64,000 nucleotides of DNA from an uncultured Eubacteriaceae bacterium. Its GTDB lineage: Bacteria; Bacillota; Clostridia; Lachnospirales; CAG-274. Under the pieces are notes generated by a model, which worked only from the letters and a program-made list of their open reading frames with translations, was not told where the DNA came from and did not search any database. A program made the position numbers and the translations under genes. The DNA lies in contig CAMTZM010000001.1 of assembly GCA_947086655.1 (NCBI GenBank), positions 1 through 64,000 on the forward strand, read 5' to 3'. This document shows positions 15,304 to 26,343 of this stretch, piece after piece. How positions within the stretch are numbered: position 1 is the stretch's first letter; each line of letters opens with the position of its first letter.

Positions 15304-16218
15304 ATGCTTGATGTGGCTTTACTTGGTACAGGCGGCATGATGCCGCTTAGAGACCGTTTTTTAACTTCATTAATGCTTAGATATAATGGAAAATTTTTAA
15401 TGGTTGATTGTGGAGAAGGAACACAAATAAGTTTAAAGATATTAGGCTGGGGTTTTAAGAATATAGATGTTATATGTTTTACACATTACCATGCCGACCA
15501 TATTTCGGGACTGCCCGGAATATTATTGACTGTGGGAAACTCAGGACGAACAAAACCTATGACTTTAATTGGACCAGAAGGTTTAAAAAAAGTGTACGAA
15601 GGCTTATCCGTTATATTTCCAGAACTTCCTTTTGAAGTAAATTGTATTGAGGTAACAGATGCTGAAAAATTTAGTTTTATGTTAGATGATATGGAAATAA
15701 CTGTAAATGAAGCTGACCATATAATAAGATGTTTGTCATATGGATTTTACTTAAAGAGAAAAGGAAAGTTTGATGCTGAAAAGGCAAGCAGTTTAAATAT
15801 TCCTAAAAATTTATGGGCATCGCTTCAAAATAATAAAAGCGTTGTTTTTAATGGAGTTAAATATGATTCTGAAATGGTTATGGGAAAGGAAAGAAGAGGT
15901 ATAAAAGTTTGCTATTGTACCGATTCCCGCCCTGTAAAAACTCTTCCGGATTTTATAAAAAATGCTGATTTATTTATATGTGAAGGTATGTATGGAGAAG
16001 AAGAAAAATTTGAAAAAGCTCTCAAATATAAGCATATGATTTTTAGTGAGGCGGCTACGCTTGCTAAAGAGGGAAATGTGAAAAAGCTTTGGCTTACTCA
16101 TTACTCGCCGGCGCTGCCTGAGCCGGAAATTTTTTATGAGTGCGCTGCTAAAATTTTTGAGAATACAGTTGTGGCTTATGACAGAATTACAGATAAACTA
16201 TTATTTGAAAATGAATAG
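15304..16218 (+). CDS. rnz: Ribonuclease Z
   Basis: A 304-residue metallo-beta-lactamase-fold nuclease that removes the 3' trailer of tRNA precursors. The zinc motif FTHYHADHISGLPG is near residue 60. Other metal ligands are in NEADHIIRCLSYGF, CYCTDSRP and LTHYSP, in the order expected for the RNase Z family. The length is normal. AAGGGAATG lies before the ATG. Confidence 0.9.
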   Translation: MLDVALLGTGGMMPLRDRFLTSLMLRYNGKFLMVDCGEGTQISLKILGWGFKNIDVICFTHYHADHISGLPGILLTVGNSGRTKPMTLIGPEGLKKVYEGLSVIFPELPFEVNCIEVTDAEKFSFMLDDMEITVNEADHIIRCLSYGFYLKRKGKFDAEKASSLNIPKNLWASLQNNKSVVFNGVKYDSEMVMGKERRGIKVCYCTDSRPVKTLPDFIKNADLFICEGMYGEEEKFEKALKYKHMIFSEAATLAKEGNVKKLWLTHYSPALPEPEIFYECAAKIFENTVVAYDRITDKLLFENE

Positions 16219-16240
16219 GATTTATATTTATTTAATTTAA

Positions 16241-16265
16241 GAAGTTTGAGTAAACTTTTTTTTGT
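16241..16265 (+). terminator. Terminator after rnz
   Basis: AAGTTTGAGTAAACTTTTTTTT forms a short stem with a four-base loop and a T run, ahead of the sigma-factor gene. Confidence 0.5.
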
Positions 16266-16306
16266 TTTTTTCGTTTAATTTTTTAAGAAAAAAGAAAAGT
16301 ATAATT

Positions 16307-16335
16307 ATAATAAATACTAAAAAGGTATTTATTAT
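16307..16335. promoter_or_regulatory. 11-bp inverted repeat upstream of the ECF sigma gene
   Basis: ATAATAAATAC and GTATTTATTAT are perfectly complementary around seven bases, 62 bases before the start codon. It could be an operator, but AT-rich palindromes occur by chance. Confidence 0.3.
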
Positions 16336-16396
16336 AAATTGGCTTTTGTAAAAAAATACATCAGAAAAAGGCTTTTATAAAAATTGGTGGTGCTTT

Positions 16397-16975
16397 ATGT
16401 ACGATAATTTAGATGAATTAAATGATTATGATATTATAAAAAGATGTTTGTCGGGAGATAAGGATATTTTTTCTGTACTTGTTTCAAGATATAAAAATCT
16501 TGTTTACTCAATTATACTTCGTATGATTACTAACAGTGAGGAAGCAAACGATTTAGCACAGGAAGTTTTTATAAAAATATATAAAAATCTTGAAAAATAT
16601 TATCCTCAGTATAAGTTTTCAACATGGGTTATACGTATTACTACAAATCACGTAATAGATTATAGAAGAATGAAAAAGCAAGATAATGTTCCTATTGACG
16701 ATGTTTCTTATGATTTGTCTTCAGATGAGTCGCCGGAGAGCCTTTATTTGAAAAAGGAAAGAAAGATTAGTATTGAAAAACTTGTAAGCGAACTGCCGGA
16801 AATGTACAAAATACCTATTGTTCTTTATCATCAACAAGGTTTGTCATATCAGGAAATAGCGCAGGTTACTGACGAGTCTCTTTCAAAGGTTAAAAATAGA
16901 ATATTCAGAGGTCGAAGAATGCTTAAAGAAAGTCTGCTTAAAATGAAAGAAGGTGGAAATATTGAATTGCAATAA
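16397..16975 (+). CDS. ECF-family RNA polymerase sigma factor (SigW-like)
   Basis: A 192-residue sigma-70 family protein with only regions 2 and 4. Region 2 includes SEEANDLAQEVFIKIYKNL and FSTWVIRITTNHVIDYRR. Region 4 includes GLSYQEIAQ and SLSKVKNRIFRGRRML. Such factors direct envelope-stress genes. It overlaps the anti-sigma gene, which is typical of a sigma/anti-sigma pair. Confidence 0.9.
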   Translation: MYDNLDELNDYDIIKRCLSGDKDIFSVLVSRYKNLVYSIILRMITNSEEANDLAQEVFIKIYKNLEKYYPQYKFSTWVIRITTNHVIDYRRMKKQDNVPIDDVSYDLSSDESPESLYLKKERKISIEKLVSELPEMYKIPIVLYHQQGLSYQEIAQVTDESLSKVKNRIFRGRRMLKESLLKMKEGGNIELQ

Positions 16976-17519
16976 AGCTGATTTGCTTATAATGAAATAT
17001 ATGGATGGTTTAATTAGCGATGAGGAAATAATTAAGCTTAAAGAGCATATTTCTGTATGTGATAAATGCAAAGAGGATTTTATGGTTTATAATAAAATTC
17101 TTGATGAATTTTCTGATAATTCCAATATTATAAATGCCCCTTCTGATTTTGAAGAACAGGTAATGGCTAAAATTGATTTTGTTTATTCAGGAAATACAGA
17201 AAGGTCAATAAATATACTATGTTTTATTTGGGGATTGTTTTCTGTTTTTGCCGGATTAGGAACGATTTTAATAATAAATAAAGAAAAGATAATAGAATTT
17301 ATTTCTAATGTACCTAATCTGAGCGGATATTTAGAATTGATAAGTAAGGCTGAAATTTATGCAGAGGAGTTTAAAAATAGTTTTATAAGCGTAGTTGAAA
17401 CAACGTTTAATACGTGCACGCATTATATAGATTCTTTAAAATATGTAAGTCTTATTATTTTTGTAATATTGATTGCGGCACAATATTTAATTTACAAAAA
17501 AGGTAAGGTAGAAGTATAA
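16962..17519 (+). CDS. Membrane anti-sigma factor with zinc-finger domain
   Basis: About 185 residues. The N-terminal zf-HC2 domain carries the zinc motif HISVCDKC (His-x3-Cys-x2-Cys), which binds ECF sigma factors. A first membrane segment (about 85-105) and a C-terminal one (about 165-180) follow. I chose TTG at 16962 after GAAGGTGG; a GTG at 16953 in the same frame is also possible. Either overlaps the sigma gene. It should hold the sigma factor at the membrane until stress. Confidence 0.82.
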   Translation: MNCNKADLLIMKYMDGLISDEEIIKLKEHISVCDKCKEDFMVYNKILDEFSDNSNIINAPSDFEEQVMAKIDFVYSGNTERSINILCFIWGLFSVFAGLGTILIINKEKIIEFISNVPNLSGYLELISKAEIYAEEFKNSFISVVETTFNTCTHYIDSLKYVSLIIFVILIAAQYLIYKKGKVEV

Positions 17520-18268
17520 TGAATAAGAGAAAATGGTTTTGTCTGATATTATTGATTACAGCGGTTGGGTTTTATATTTACAAACCGGTTTATGCTGTAT
17601 TTTTGGATTTTTTTATATCAGAAAAGCCATTTTTTATTGTTTTTCAAGATAAATTTAAAGAAATTATGACTTATATAAGTAAATTTTTATTTATTGATTT
17701 TATTCCTATATCTGCAAATGATAAAAGTATAATTCTCTCAGCGGTTTATTTTGTAATAGGCATTGTATTTTTTAGTTTTAATACAGCTCTTTTTGAACAA
17801 GGGGCAATGGCTATTGTAAATGAGCAAAAAAGTATAATTAAATATGGTATATTGGGTTATGGTATTATTTTATGCATAATTGTTGTTTTTTTGTTTTCTA
17901 TTGTAGGGGCAGGCATTTCTATTGTTCTTGTATATGTTGTTTTTGTGCTTACGGCTTTGGGAAAAGTTTCTCTTGCCTTATTAATAGGTTTTTATACAAT
18001 GAGATTCAAATATAGGTATATGAATATATTAATAGGATATGCAGTTGTTTTTTTACTTGAAAATATGCCTTTTTTCGGCTGGTTTGTTTCGGCTGTATAT
18101 ATTCCGATTATTACTATTGGTGCGGTTTATGTTAGTATAATGAATTACATAAATAAAAAGTTTTATGAGCCTATGTTTTATGAAAATAAAAGAAATGAGT
18201 TTGACCGCCAAAAGATTTATGATAAAATAATATCAAATGATATTCAGGAGGAAGAAAATGAAAAATAA
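17519..18268 (+). CDS. Multi-span membrane protein in the sigma-factor operon
   Basis: A 249-residue protein with about six hydrophobic segments and a charged C-terminal tail ([17 protein letters not shown]). I recognise no named family. It starts on TAATG at the stop of the anti-sigma gene and overlaps tsaD by 11 bases, so the four genes are one operon. A role with the anti-sigma factor in the membrane is possible but unproven. Confidence 0.75.
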   Translation: MNKRKWFCLILLITAVGFYIYKPVYAVFLDFFISEKPFFIVFQDKFKEIMTYISKFLFIDFIPISANDKSIILSAVYFVIGIVFFSFNTALFEQGAMAIVNEQKSIIKYGILGYGIILCIIVVFLFSIVGAGISIVLVYVVFVLTALGKVSLALLIGFYTMRFKYRYMNILIGYAVVFLLENMPFFGWFVSAVYIPIITIGAVYVSIMNYINKKFYEPMFYENKRNEFDRQKIYDKIISNDIQEEENEK

Positions 18269-19277
18269 AGATTTGATTTTGCTTGCGATAGAGAGTTCAT
18301 GTGATGAAACATCGGCGGCGGTAGTTAAAAATGGAAGAGAAATATTATCAAATGTTATTTCATCTCAAATTGAAATTCATAAAAAATATGGAGGGGTTGT
18401 GCCGGAAATAGCCTCAAGAAAACATTTAGAGGCTATTGATTTTGTAATAGATGAAGCTCTTAATAAGGCTTGTAAAAATTTTAGCGATATAGATGGGGTT
18501 GCGGTAACATATGGACCGGGGCTGGTAGGCGCTTTGCTTGTAGGACTCTCGGAAGCCAAAGCAATAGCTTTTGCTTTAAAAAAACCTCTTATAGGTGTTC
18601 ATCATATAGAAGGGCATATTGCGGCTAATTATATAGAAAATAAAAATTGGGAGCCGCCTTTTATATGTCTTGTAGTATCAGGAGGACATACTTATCTTGT
18701 AAAGGTTATGGATTACAGCAAATATGAGATAAAAGCTATGACAAGAGACGATGCAGCCGGAGAAGCATATGATAAAGTCGCAAGGGCAATAGGTCTTAAT
18801 TATCCGGGAGGCCCTGAAATTGACAAACTTGCTAAAAAAGGAAATGAAAATGCAATAGAATTTCCACGGGCTTTAATGAATGAATTTGACTTTAGTTTCA
18901 GCGGTTTGAAATCAGCGGTTCTTAATTACTTAAATTCTTCAAAGATGGCAGGAAAAGAGATTAATAATGCCGATGTTGCGGCTTCTTTTCAAAAAGCTGT
19001 TGTAGATGTGCTTGTTTCAAAAGCAATAAGGCTTTGCCATAATGAAGGAATAAATAAATTGGCAATGGCTGGAGGTGTTTCAGCAAACTCTTATTTAAGA
19101 AAGAGAATAAAAGAAGAATGCGATATGGAAAATATTATACTTAATATACCAAGTCCGGTTTATTGTACAGATAATGCAGCTATGATTGGAGTTGCGGGAT
19201 ATTATGAATTTATAAAGGGAAATGTATCAAATTTTGATTTAAACGCATATCCGGGATTGAAATTGGGGAATAACTGA
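18258..19277 (+). CDS. tsaD: tRNA threonylcarbamoyladenosine transferase subunit TsaD
   Basis: A 339-residue ASKHA-fold enzyme that, with TsaB and TsaE, puts threonylcarbamoyl on A37 of tRNAs reading ANN codons. Visible motifs are [13 protein letters not shown], the metal-binding [22 protein letters not shown], and [13 protein letters not shown]. The ATG at 18258 has AGGAGGAAGAAA before it. The overlap with the membrane protein gene suggests coupled translation. It is an essential housekeeping gene. Confidence 0.96.
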   Translation: MKNKDLILLAIESSCDETSAAVVKNGREILSNVISSQIEIHKKYGGVVPEIASRKHLEAIDFVIDEALNKACKNFSDIDGVAVTYGPGLVGALLVGLSEAKAIAFALKKPLIGVHHIEGHIAANYIENKNWEPPFICLVVSGGHTYLVKVMDYSKYEIKAMTRDDAAGEAYDKVARAIGLNYPGGPEIDKLAKKGNENAIEFPRALMNEFDFSFSGLKSAVLNYLNSSKMAGKEINNADVAASFQKAVVDVLVSKAIRLCHNEGINKLAMAGGVSANSYLRKRIKEECDMENIILNIPSPVYCTDNAAMIGVAGYYEFIKGNVSNFDLNAYPGLKLGNN

Positions 19278-19451
19278 AAATTTGTTTAATTTGTATAATT
19301 AAATTTGTTTTTTATATAAGTTATATGAGAAAAATTATAAATTGGCACTTGATAAATTTTAATAAAGACTGTAATATTAAATATATATTAATATATATAT
19401 ATTTAAAATATTTCTTTTTAAGTATATTATTAAATGAAAGGAGAAGGTAAG

Positions 19452-22400
19452 ATGAAAAGAACTTTATCATTGCTGCTTGCAGCGGTAATGACTGTAAGCA
19501 CACTTTTTTCAAGTCTTGTTTTAGCCGAAAATAACGAGAATGTAAATGAAACGGTTATAAATAAGGTTATAGCGTTTCCGGGAGCTGAAGGCGGAGGTAT
19601 GTACTCCCCCGGTGCAAGAGGAGCACTTGAAAAAGGAGAGAAAATTGAAGTTTATCACGTAACAAATCTTGAAGACGGCGGTGCAGGAAGTTTTCGTGAT
19701 GCTGTATCTAAAGGCAATAGAATAGTTGTTTTTGATGTTTCCGGAAATATTGATTTAAAATCAAATGTAAATGTTGGCGGTTCAAATATGACAATTTTGG
19801 GACAGACTGCGCCTGGTAATGGTATTTGTTTTAGAGGAAACAATGTTAAAATATCAGGAGAAAATGTAATTGTAAGATATTTAAGATTTAGAGTCGGCGC
19901 TCACGATGCTGACGGAAACAGTACAAGAGCGCAGGACGGACTTGAGATTACAGATAATTCAAAAAATATAATTGTAGACCATTGCAGTGTAAGCTGGGGT
20001 ACAGATGAAAACCTTTCAAGCTATGCTGTTAAAGATGTAACAATACAATGGAGTATTGTAGCTGAAGCTTTAAACAAGTCTGTTCACGATAAAGGCGAAC
20101 ATAGTTACGCTGCTATTTGGGGAGGAGTAAATTTAACTGTTCATCATAACTTAATTGCAACGCATAAAAGCCGTAATCCTAAAATCGGAACATCTGAAAC
20201 TGTTGCTATGACAGAAGGATACAGCGATGACCAAAGTCTTATAGATATAAGAAACAATGTTTTCTATAATTGGGGCGATAAAGCAGGTTATGGTGCTGAA
20301 AACGGAGCAGAGGTTAATATTATAAATAACTACTATAAGCCCGGGCCTTCTACTCCTGTAAACAAAAGAGCAAGAATTTTTGAATTAAGTCCGGGAAACA
20401 AATATGTTAAAAATCAATCAGGTAAAATATATGCATCTGGAAATGTAATAGATGATGACAGTACGGAGCCAGAAGCTGTTGAAAATGCGGCTTTGGTAAA
20501 TAATGATAACTGGCAAATAGAGAAAAAGACAGGTGTTTATCTTGATGTAAGAAATCCAAGTTATGAAAAGCTTGAAAAAGCAAACGAAGAATATATAAAA
20601 GATTATCCAGTTAAAACTGATACAGCACAGGAAGCCTATGATAAAGTAATGGCAGATGCCGGAGCAAGACTTCCTAAAATGGATATAGTTGATGAAAGAA
20701 TAATAAACGATTGTTTAAACAGAACAGCTCCAAGCGGCAAAAAACCGGCAAGCGATGGAACGCCCGGAAGTGTAGGTCTTGTTGATGACCCAACAGACGC
20801 TGTACCTGATGGAGAGGCAGCTTTGCTTTATGACGATAGAGGTTATCCTAAGTGGGATAAAATTGAAAGTGAGCTTTTAGACACTGATAAGGATGGAATA
20901 CCTGATGATTGGGAAGACAAAATGGGACTTGACAAAAACAATCCTTATGATGGAACAAGTATTGGACCTAACGGTTATACATGGCTTGAAATTTATGTTG
21001 AGGATATTACGAAAAAAGAAAGCGGAGATGTTGTTCCAACTGTTTCATTAAGTGTTGACAATGACACAGCTAAGCAGAATGAGAATATTAATATAACAGC
21101 TAATATAACAGGAAGTGACTTAGGAAATATTGAAATTTACTGCGATGATTTACTTAAAGTTAATGAACAGGCAAAAGAAGGAGACAATGTATTTACTCTT
21201 AATAATTTAAAAACAGGTGAAAATTATATTACAGCAAAAGTATACAACTCAAAGGGCGATTATTCATACAGCAAGGTTATTACTGTTATTATATTGGCTG
21301 ATAAAGACCCAGCCCCATGGATTCAAAATGATGCAGATAAAGTGGGTTTTGATGGTGAGTCTTATGTACTTCTTGCTGCAAAAGACGGCGATGGAACTTT
21401 GTCTCAAAATTTAAACGGTGATTTTCAAGTTATAGCGCAAATAGATGAAATATCAAAAAATGTTAAAGATTCTTATACAGGATTATTTTATGGAGATAGG
21501 ATAATAGCAAAGGATTATACAAATGTGTTTGCGGCAACAGGTGTTTTAAACGGAGAAATAACTGTTTTAGGAGACAATTATGAAGGATATAATCTTTTAA
21601 AGATAGAGAAAAAAGATGGAACAGTAAATATGTATGTAGGTTCAGGTTTTGCTGATTGGAAACTTGTCGATACATTTAGCGATACTTCTGAAAGTCCGTC
21701 AGTAGGTGCATTTGTTAAAGCTGGAAAATCTTTTGATTCCGAAAATTCGGAAATTAAAAATACAGTATCAAAATTTAGTTTGTTAAAGGTTATAACAAGC
21801 AATGAGCAAACTGCTCCGGAAGTAAAAATTACTAATATTCAAGACAACAGTGTAATTGGATTTTCAGAAAAATTAACAATAAATATTAAGCCGGACAGTA
21901 AAGCTAAAGTTGTTGAGGCTTTAGTTTATTTTAAAAACAGTTTAAATGGAAAAGAAGATTTAGTAAATAGAGTTGAGTTTGAAAATGGTATTTCTTCAGA
22001 AAAAGAAGAAAGTATACCTATAAGTTTTCCGGCAGTAGCACAGGGAGATTTAAGAGTTGTTTGTATAGATGAAAATCTTGGAACGGCTGAAGATAAGGTT
22101 AAAGTTTCAATATCTGCTGATATATCGCCATGGAAAGTTATAAATATAGGCGGTGATGAAAATACTTTTAAATCTTATTCTTACGCTACACAGGATTATA
22201 CATACAAAATTTATGCACCTGATGGAAATATAAGCGGAAACTCGGATACTTATGGATTTATGTATCAGCAGTTTAACGAGGATATGAGACTTTATTTTAG
22301 AATGAGACCAACAGGGGCTAAAAATTTTGGTTTAATGCTTAAAAATGATTTAGAGGCAGACGGAGTTTCTTATTTCTTTGGAGTTGAGCCGGCTGAAGGC

Positions 22401-24227
22401 GGAAATACACATTATGTGCTTAAAGCAAGACAGGAAAAGGGCGGAGAATTTAAAACTATTGAAGAATTTAATTCAATGGTTGTTGATAAATATTTTATCA
22501 TTACTGAAAAAATAGGTTCAAAGCTTTATATTTATGAGACAAGCGATAATGGAGCAGATTTTTATAAAACTAAAAATTTAATAACAAGCGTTGATACAGG
22601 ACTTACAGACAGCAGTTATTATATGGGATTTGCAGCAACAGACGGAGGAAGCGGAGTTCCGGATACAGGTTGGCTGGCTGTTGAAAGTATAGAAAAAGGA
22701 AAGTCAAATTCTTATGTTTGGAATATGAATTATGGAGCTGACTGGTATTGGCAGATGCAGGAAGCTAACGTACTTGATTTTAAGTGGAACAATTCCGATA
22801 TTTCAGGAAATAATACAGGAAAGATTGTTATTAAGCCAGATGATAAATACACAAGTGAGAGATATATATACAGAGCTTATAATATTCCGGAAAATTCTAC
22901 TGTTGAAAATGGTTACGATATTTTGCTGACAGGTGAGAAAACAGCAGTTAATGTATATTTTCAAACTGAGTATGTAGCATCTTCGGCAGGATATCAAAAA
23001 GGTTATAAAGTTACATTTGATAAAGACGGATATATTTATGCCGGAGGCAACGAGGAAACAAATAAAATAGGAGAGTATAATACATCAAATTGGTATAGTG
23101 TGAAAATTAAGGCTAAAACCGGAGATAAAGAAGGTACAGCCAAAATTACAATTACAGACGGAAATGGAGTTGTAGCTGAGGTTACAGATATACCTAAGGT
23201 TGATTTTAGAACACAGAAAAATGTAAAGAAAGTTGAAATTGAGCAAGGATTTTATATAGAACCTGTTTCTTCAATAACCGGAGCAGAATATTACTTTGAT
23301 AATATGTATGTAAACGAAGTTAAATCAGATACTCTTAAAAGCCTTATTGCCTCTGTAAAAGAAATGGATAAAAGCCTTTATACTAAAAAATCATGGCTTG
23401 ATGTTGAGAGCGCTTTAAGCAAAGCCAGCGAAGTAGCCGCTAATGATAATGCTGATGAAAATGATATTGAAACGGCAATAGTTTCTCTTAGAAAAGCAGT
23501 TGATTCACTTGTTTTAAGTAAAGTTGAACAATTAGTTGAAAGCAAAGAATGGCGTTTTGATTCGGCTGATTTTAACGCATTAGGTGAATTTTCAGATGTA
23601 AAGGAAATTGACGGTTTAACATTAAACCCTGGTTCAACTCCTTTTAAAGTTAATTCAAGCAGCGGAAATTTCAGCGATGGAAACAAATATAAATTCAGAC
23701 TTCAAAATAACGGAAGCGGAAGCAAAGACAGCAAGTATTTGAAATTCAGTGTTAAAGGAAAAACTAAAGTTTGGTTTTATGCTACTTCTACAAGCAGTAC
23801 AGCCGACAGAAGCGTTAGCATGTTTGACGGAAAAAATGAAAGTACTGTTAGCTTGCCGGCAGGACAAAAGGTAATTGCCGAATTTGTATATGACGGAACA
23901 GAGCCTAATGATTTATATTTATACTCAAAGGACGGAGCTAACTTTTACGCTATAAAATATGAAACATATGAAATTGTAAATAATGAAGAACCAGACCCAA
24001 TTCCAGATAATGTATTGGGGGATGCTGACGGAAATGGAAAAGTTGAATTTAACGATGCATCTATTGTACTTCAATATGTATTGAATTTAGATAACAAAGA
24101 AGGGTTCTCAGAAACCGGACAATCACTTGTTGATGTAGATAACGATGGAGAGATAACTGCTTTAGATGCGTCACTTATACTTCAAAAGGCAATTAATGAA
24201 AACTTTGAATTTAAAGAAAAGAAATAA
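19452..24227 (+). CDS. Secreted pectate-lyase-like protein with C-terminal dockerin
   Basis: A 1591-residue secreted protein. The signal peptide is residues 1-25. Next is a parallel beta-helix pectate lyase domain (about 35-400; FPGAEGGGMYSPGARG, NIIVDHCSVSWGTDENLSSY, HKSRNPKIG) of the PL1 type. A calcium-loop segment follows (DTDKDGIPDDWEDKMG, near 475), then Ig-like and lectin-like beta domains and a helical FIVAR-like segment (about 1300-1350). A type I dockerin is at the end, with two loops GDADGNGKVEFNDAS and VDVDNDGEITALDAS (about 1522-1580). It should cleave pectin outside the cell, and the dockerin should dock it to a cohesin. GGAGAAGG lies before the ATG. No scaffoldin gene is in the window. 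Confidence 0.88.
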   Translation: MKRTLSLLLAAVMTVSTLFSSLVLAENNENVNETVINKVIAFPGAEGGGMYSPGARGALEKGEKIEVYHVTNLEDGGAGSFRDAVSKGNRIVVFDVSGNIDLKSNVNVGGSNMTILGQTAPGNGICFRGNNVKISGENVIVRYLRFRVGAHDADGNSTRAQDGLEITDNSKNIIVDHCSVSWGTDENLSSYAVKDVTIQWSIVAEALNKSVHDKGEHSYAAIWGGVNLTVHHNLIATHKSRNPKIGTSETVAMTEGYSDDQSLIDIRNNVFYNWGDKAGYGAENGAEVNIINNYYKPGPSTPVNKRARIFELSPGNKYVKNQSGKIYASGNVIDDDSTEPEAVENAALVNNDNWQIEKKTGVYLDVRNPSYEKLEKANEEYIKDYPVKTDTAQEAYDKVMADAGARLPKMDIVDERIINDCLNRTAPSGKKPASDGTPGSVGLVDDPTDAVPDGEAALLYDDRGYPKWDKIESELLDTDKDGIPDDWEDKMGLDKNNPYDGTSIGPNGYTWLEIYVEDITKKESGDVVPTVSLSVDNDTAKQNENINITANITGSDLGNIEIYCDDLLKVNEQAKEGDNVFTLNNLKTGENYITAKVYNSKGDYSYSKVITVIILADKDPAPWIQNDADKVGFDGESYVLLAAKDGDGTLSQNLNGDFQVIAQIDEISKNVKDSYTGLFYGDRIIAKDYTNVFAATGVLNGEITVLGDNYEGYNLLKIEKKDGTVNMYVGSGFADWKLVDTFSDTSESPSVGAFVKAGKSFDSENSEIKNTVSKFSLLKVITSNEQTAPEVKITNIQDNSVIGFSEKLTINIKPDSKAKVVEALVYFKNSLNGKEDLVNRVEFENGISSEKEESIPISFPAVAQGDLRVVCIDENLGTAEDKVKVSISADISPWKVINIGGDENTFKSYSYATQDYTYKIYAPDGNISGNSDTYGFMYQQFNEDMRLYFRMRPTGAKNFGLMLKNDLEADGVSYFFGVEPAEGGNTHYVLKARQEKGGEFKTIEEFNSMVVDKYFIITEKIGSKLYIYETSDNGADFYKTKNLITSVDTGLTDSSYYMGFAATDGGSGVPDTGWLAVESIEKGKSNSYVWNMNYGADWYWQMQEANVLDFKWNNSDISGNNTGKIVIKPDDKYTSERYIYRAYNIPENSTVENGYDILLTGEKTAVNVYFQTEYVASSAGYQKGYKVTFDKDGYIYAGGNEETNKIGEYNTSNWYSVKIKAKTGDKEGTAKITITDGNGVVAEVTDIPKVDFRTQKNVKKVEIEQGFYIEPVSSITGAEYYFDNMYVNEVKSDTLKSLIASVKEMDKSLYTKKSWLDVESALSKASEVAANDNADENDIETAIVSLRKAVDSLVLSKVEQLVESKEWRFDSADFNALGEFSDVKEIDGLTLNPGSTPFKVNSSSGNFSDGNKYKFRLQNNGSGSKDSKYLKFSVKGKTKVWFYATSTSSTADRSVSMFDGKNESTVSLPAGQKVIAEFVYDGTEPNDLYLYSKDGANFYAIKYETYEIVNNEEPDPIPDNVLGDADGNGKVEFNDASIVLQYVLNLDNKEGFSETGQSLVDVDNDGEITALDASLILQKAINENFEFKEKK

Positions 24228-24299
24228 TAAAAAATTTTAGAAAGATGTTGACATTTTAATTGTGTTTTGTTACAATGTTTTTAATTTAATATTATGTAT

Positions 24300-24618
24300 A
24301 AATGCAGTGATTGAGACTATTGAAAACATTGGCTTTTTAAATGAATAAAGTTATTGTTTTCTAAGGGTATGATTGTTAAATTTTACAGAGAGCCGTTGTT
24401 TGGTGGAAAACGGTAAATTTATTATCTTATCTATCACTCAGGAGCAGTTCTCTGAATTTTTAGTAAGAGTAAAACGGTAAGCCCCGTTATAGGCGAAGGT
24501 TTGTTTGAACCTCATGAGTTTTCTGCTTATGTTTTATACATAATTGGAAATAAAATAGGGTGGTAACACGTGGATTTTCCTCGTCCCTAGCTTTAATGCT
24601 GGGGACGGGGTTTTTTTA
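24300..24618 (+). promoter_or_regulatory. T-box leader of the branched-chain amino acid operon
   Basis: The leader has stem I with the distal-loop GGTG (in TTTGGTGGAAAACGG), the T-box AGGGTGGTAACACG (24557-24570) and a terminator built from CGTCCCTAGC and GCTGGGGACG followed by seven T (24581-24618). Uncharged tRNA binding lets the antiterminator form. If the base of stem I is AGTGAT/ATCACT, the specifier is ATC (Ile), which fits the citramalate pathway. CTC (Leu) a few bases later is the other candidate; I cannot decide by eye. Confidence 0.88.
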
Positions 24619-24654
24619 TAGATACCGCCTATATTAAAAGAAAGAAGGAATGCT

Positions 24655-25185
24655 ATGAACAGACATATTTTATCTATACTTGTTGAGAATCAGGCAGGAG
24701 TATTAAGCAGAATAACAGGATTATTTTCAAGAAGAGGATATAACATTGACAGTTTAAGCGTTGGTGTGACTGAAAAGGTTAATTTATCTCGTATAACGGC
24801 TGTTGTTAATTGTGATGATATGGCTATTGAGCAAATAATAAAACAAGTTCAAAAGCTTGTAGACGTTATACGTGTTGTTGAACTTGATTCAAATAGGGCG
24901 GTTTTTAGGGAACTTGCGCTTATAAAAGTAGAATGCAACAATACTACACGTTCAGATATTGTAAGTATTACCGATATATTCAGAGCAAATATAATAGATG
25001 TTGCTACTGAATCATTGACAATAGAAATTACAGGCGATCAAGAAAAGATTCGAGCTTTTACAGACCTTATGGCTCCTTTTGGGGTTAAAGAAATTGTAAG
25101 AACAGGTCTTACGGCGCTTTGCAGAGGTAATAACACTATGAAAAAGAACATTAAGAAAATTGAATTTAATGAAAGCTGCATATAA
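24655..25185 (+). CDS. ilvN: Acetolactate synthase small (regulatory) subunit
   Basis: A 176-residue protein with an N-terminal ACT domain (ILSILVENQAGVLSRITGLF, RRGYNIDSLSVG) and the C-terminal activator domain. It binds valine and controls the catalytic subunit IlvB, whose gene is the last of this operon rather than next to it. GAAAGAAGGAATGCT precedes the ATG. It is the first gene after the T-box. Confidence 0.93.
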   Translation: MNRHILSILVENQAGVLSRITGLFSRRGYNIDSLSVGVTEKVNLSRITAVVNCDDMAIEQIIKQVQKLVDVIRVVELDSNRAVFRELALIKVECNNTTRSDIVSITDIFRANIIDVATESLTIEITGDQEKIRAFTDLMAPFGVKEIVRTGLTALCRGNNTMKKNIKKIEFNESCI

Positions 25186-25273
25186 TTAAAAACTTATATG
25201 ATTTTGAAAATAAAAAACGCTGATTTTTAAAAAATCTGTGTTAATAAAATTAATTTTTTAGGAGGATTTTTAA

Positions 25274-26266
<993 letters not shown>

Positions 26267-26343
26267 TAAATAACATAATGAGGATGTCTTTTGACTTTAA
26301 AGACACCCTCAAGTTTTATAATAAAATGTAAAGGGGCATATAA

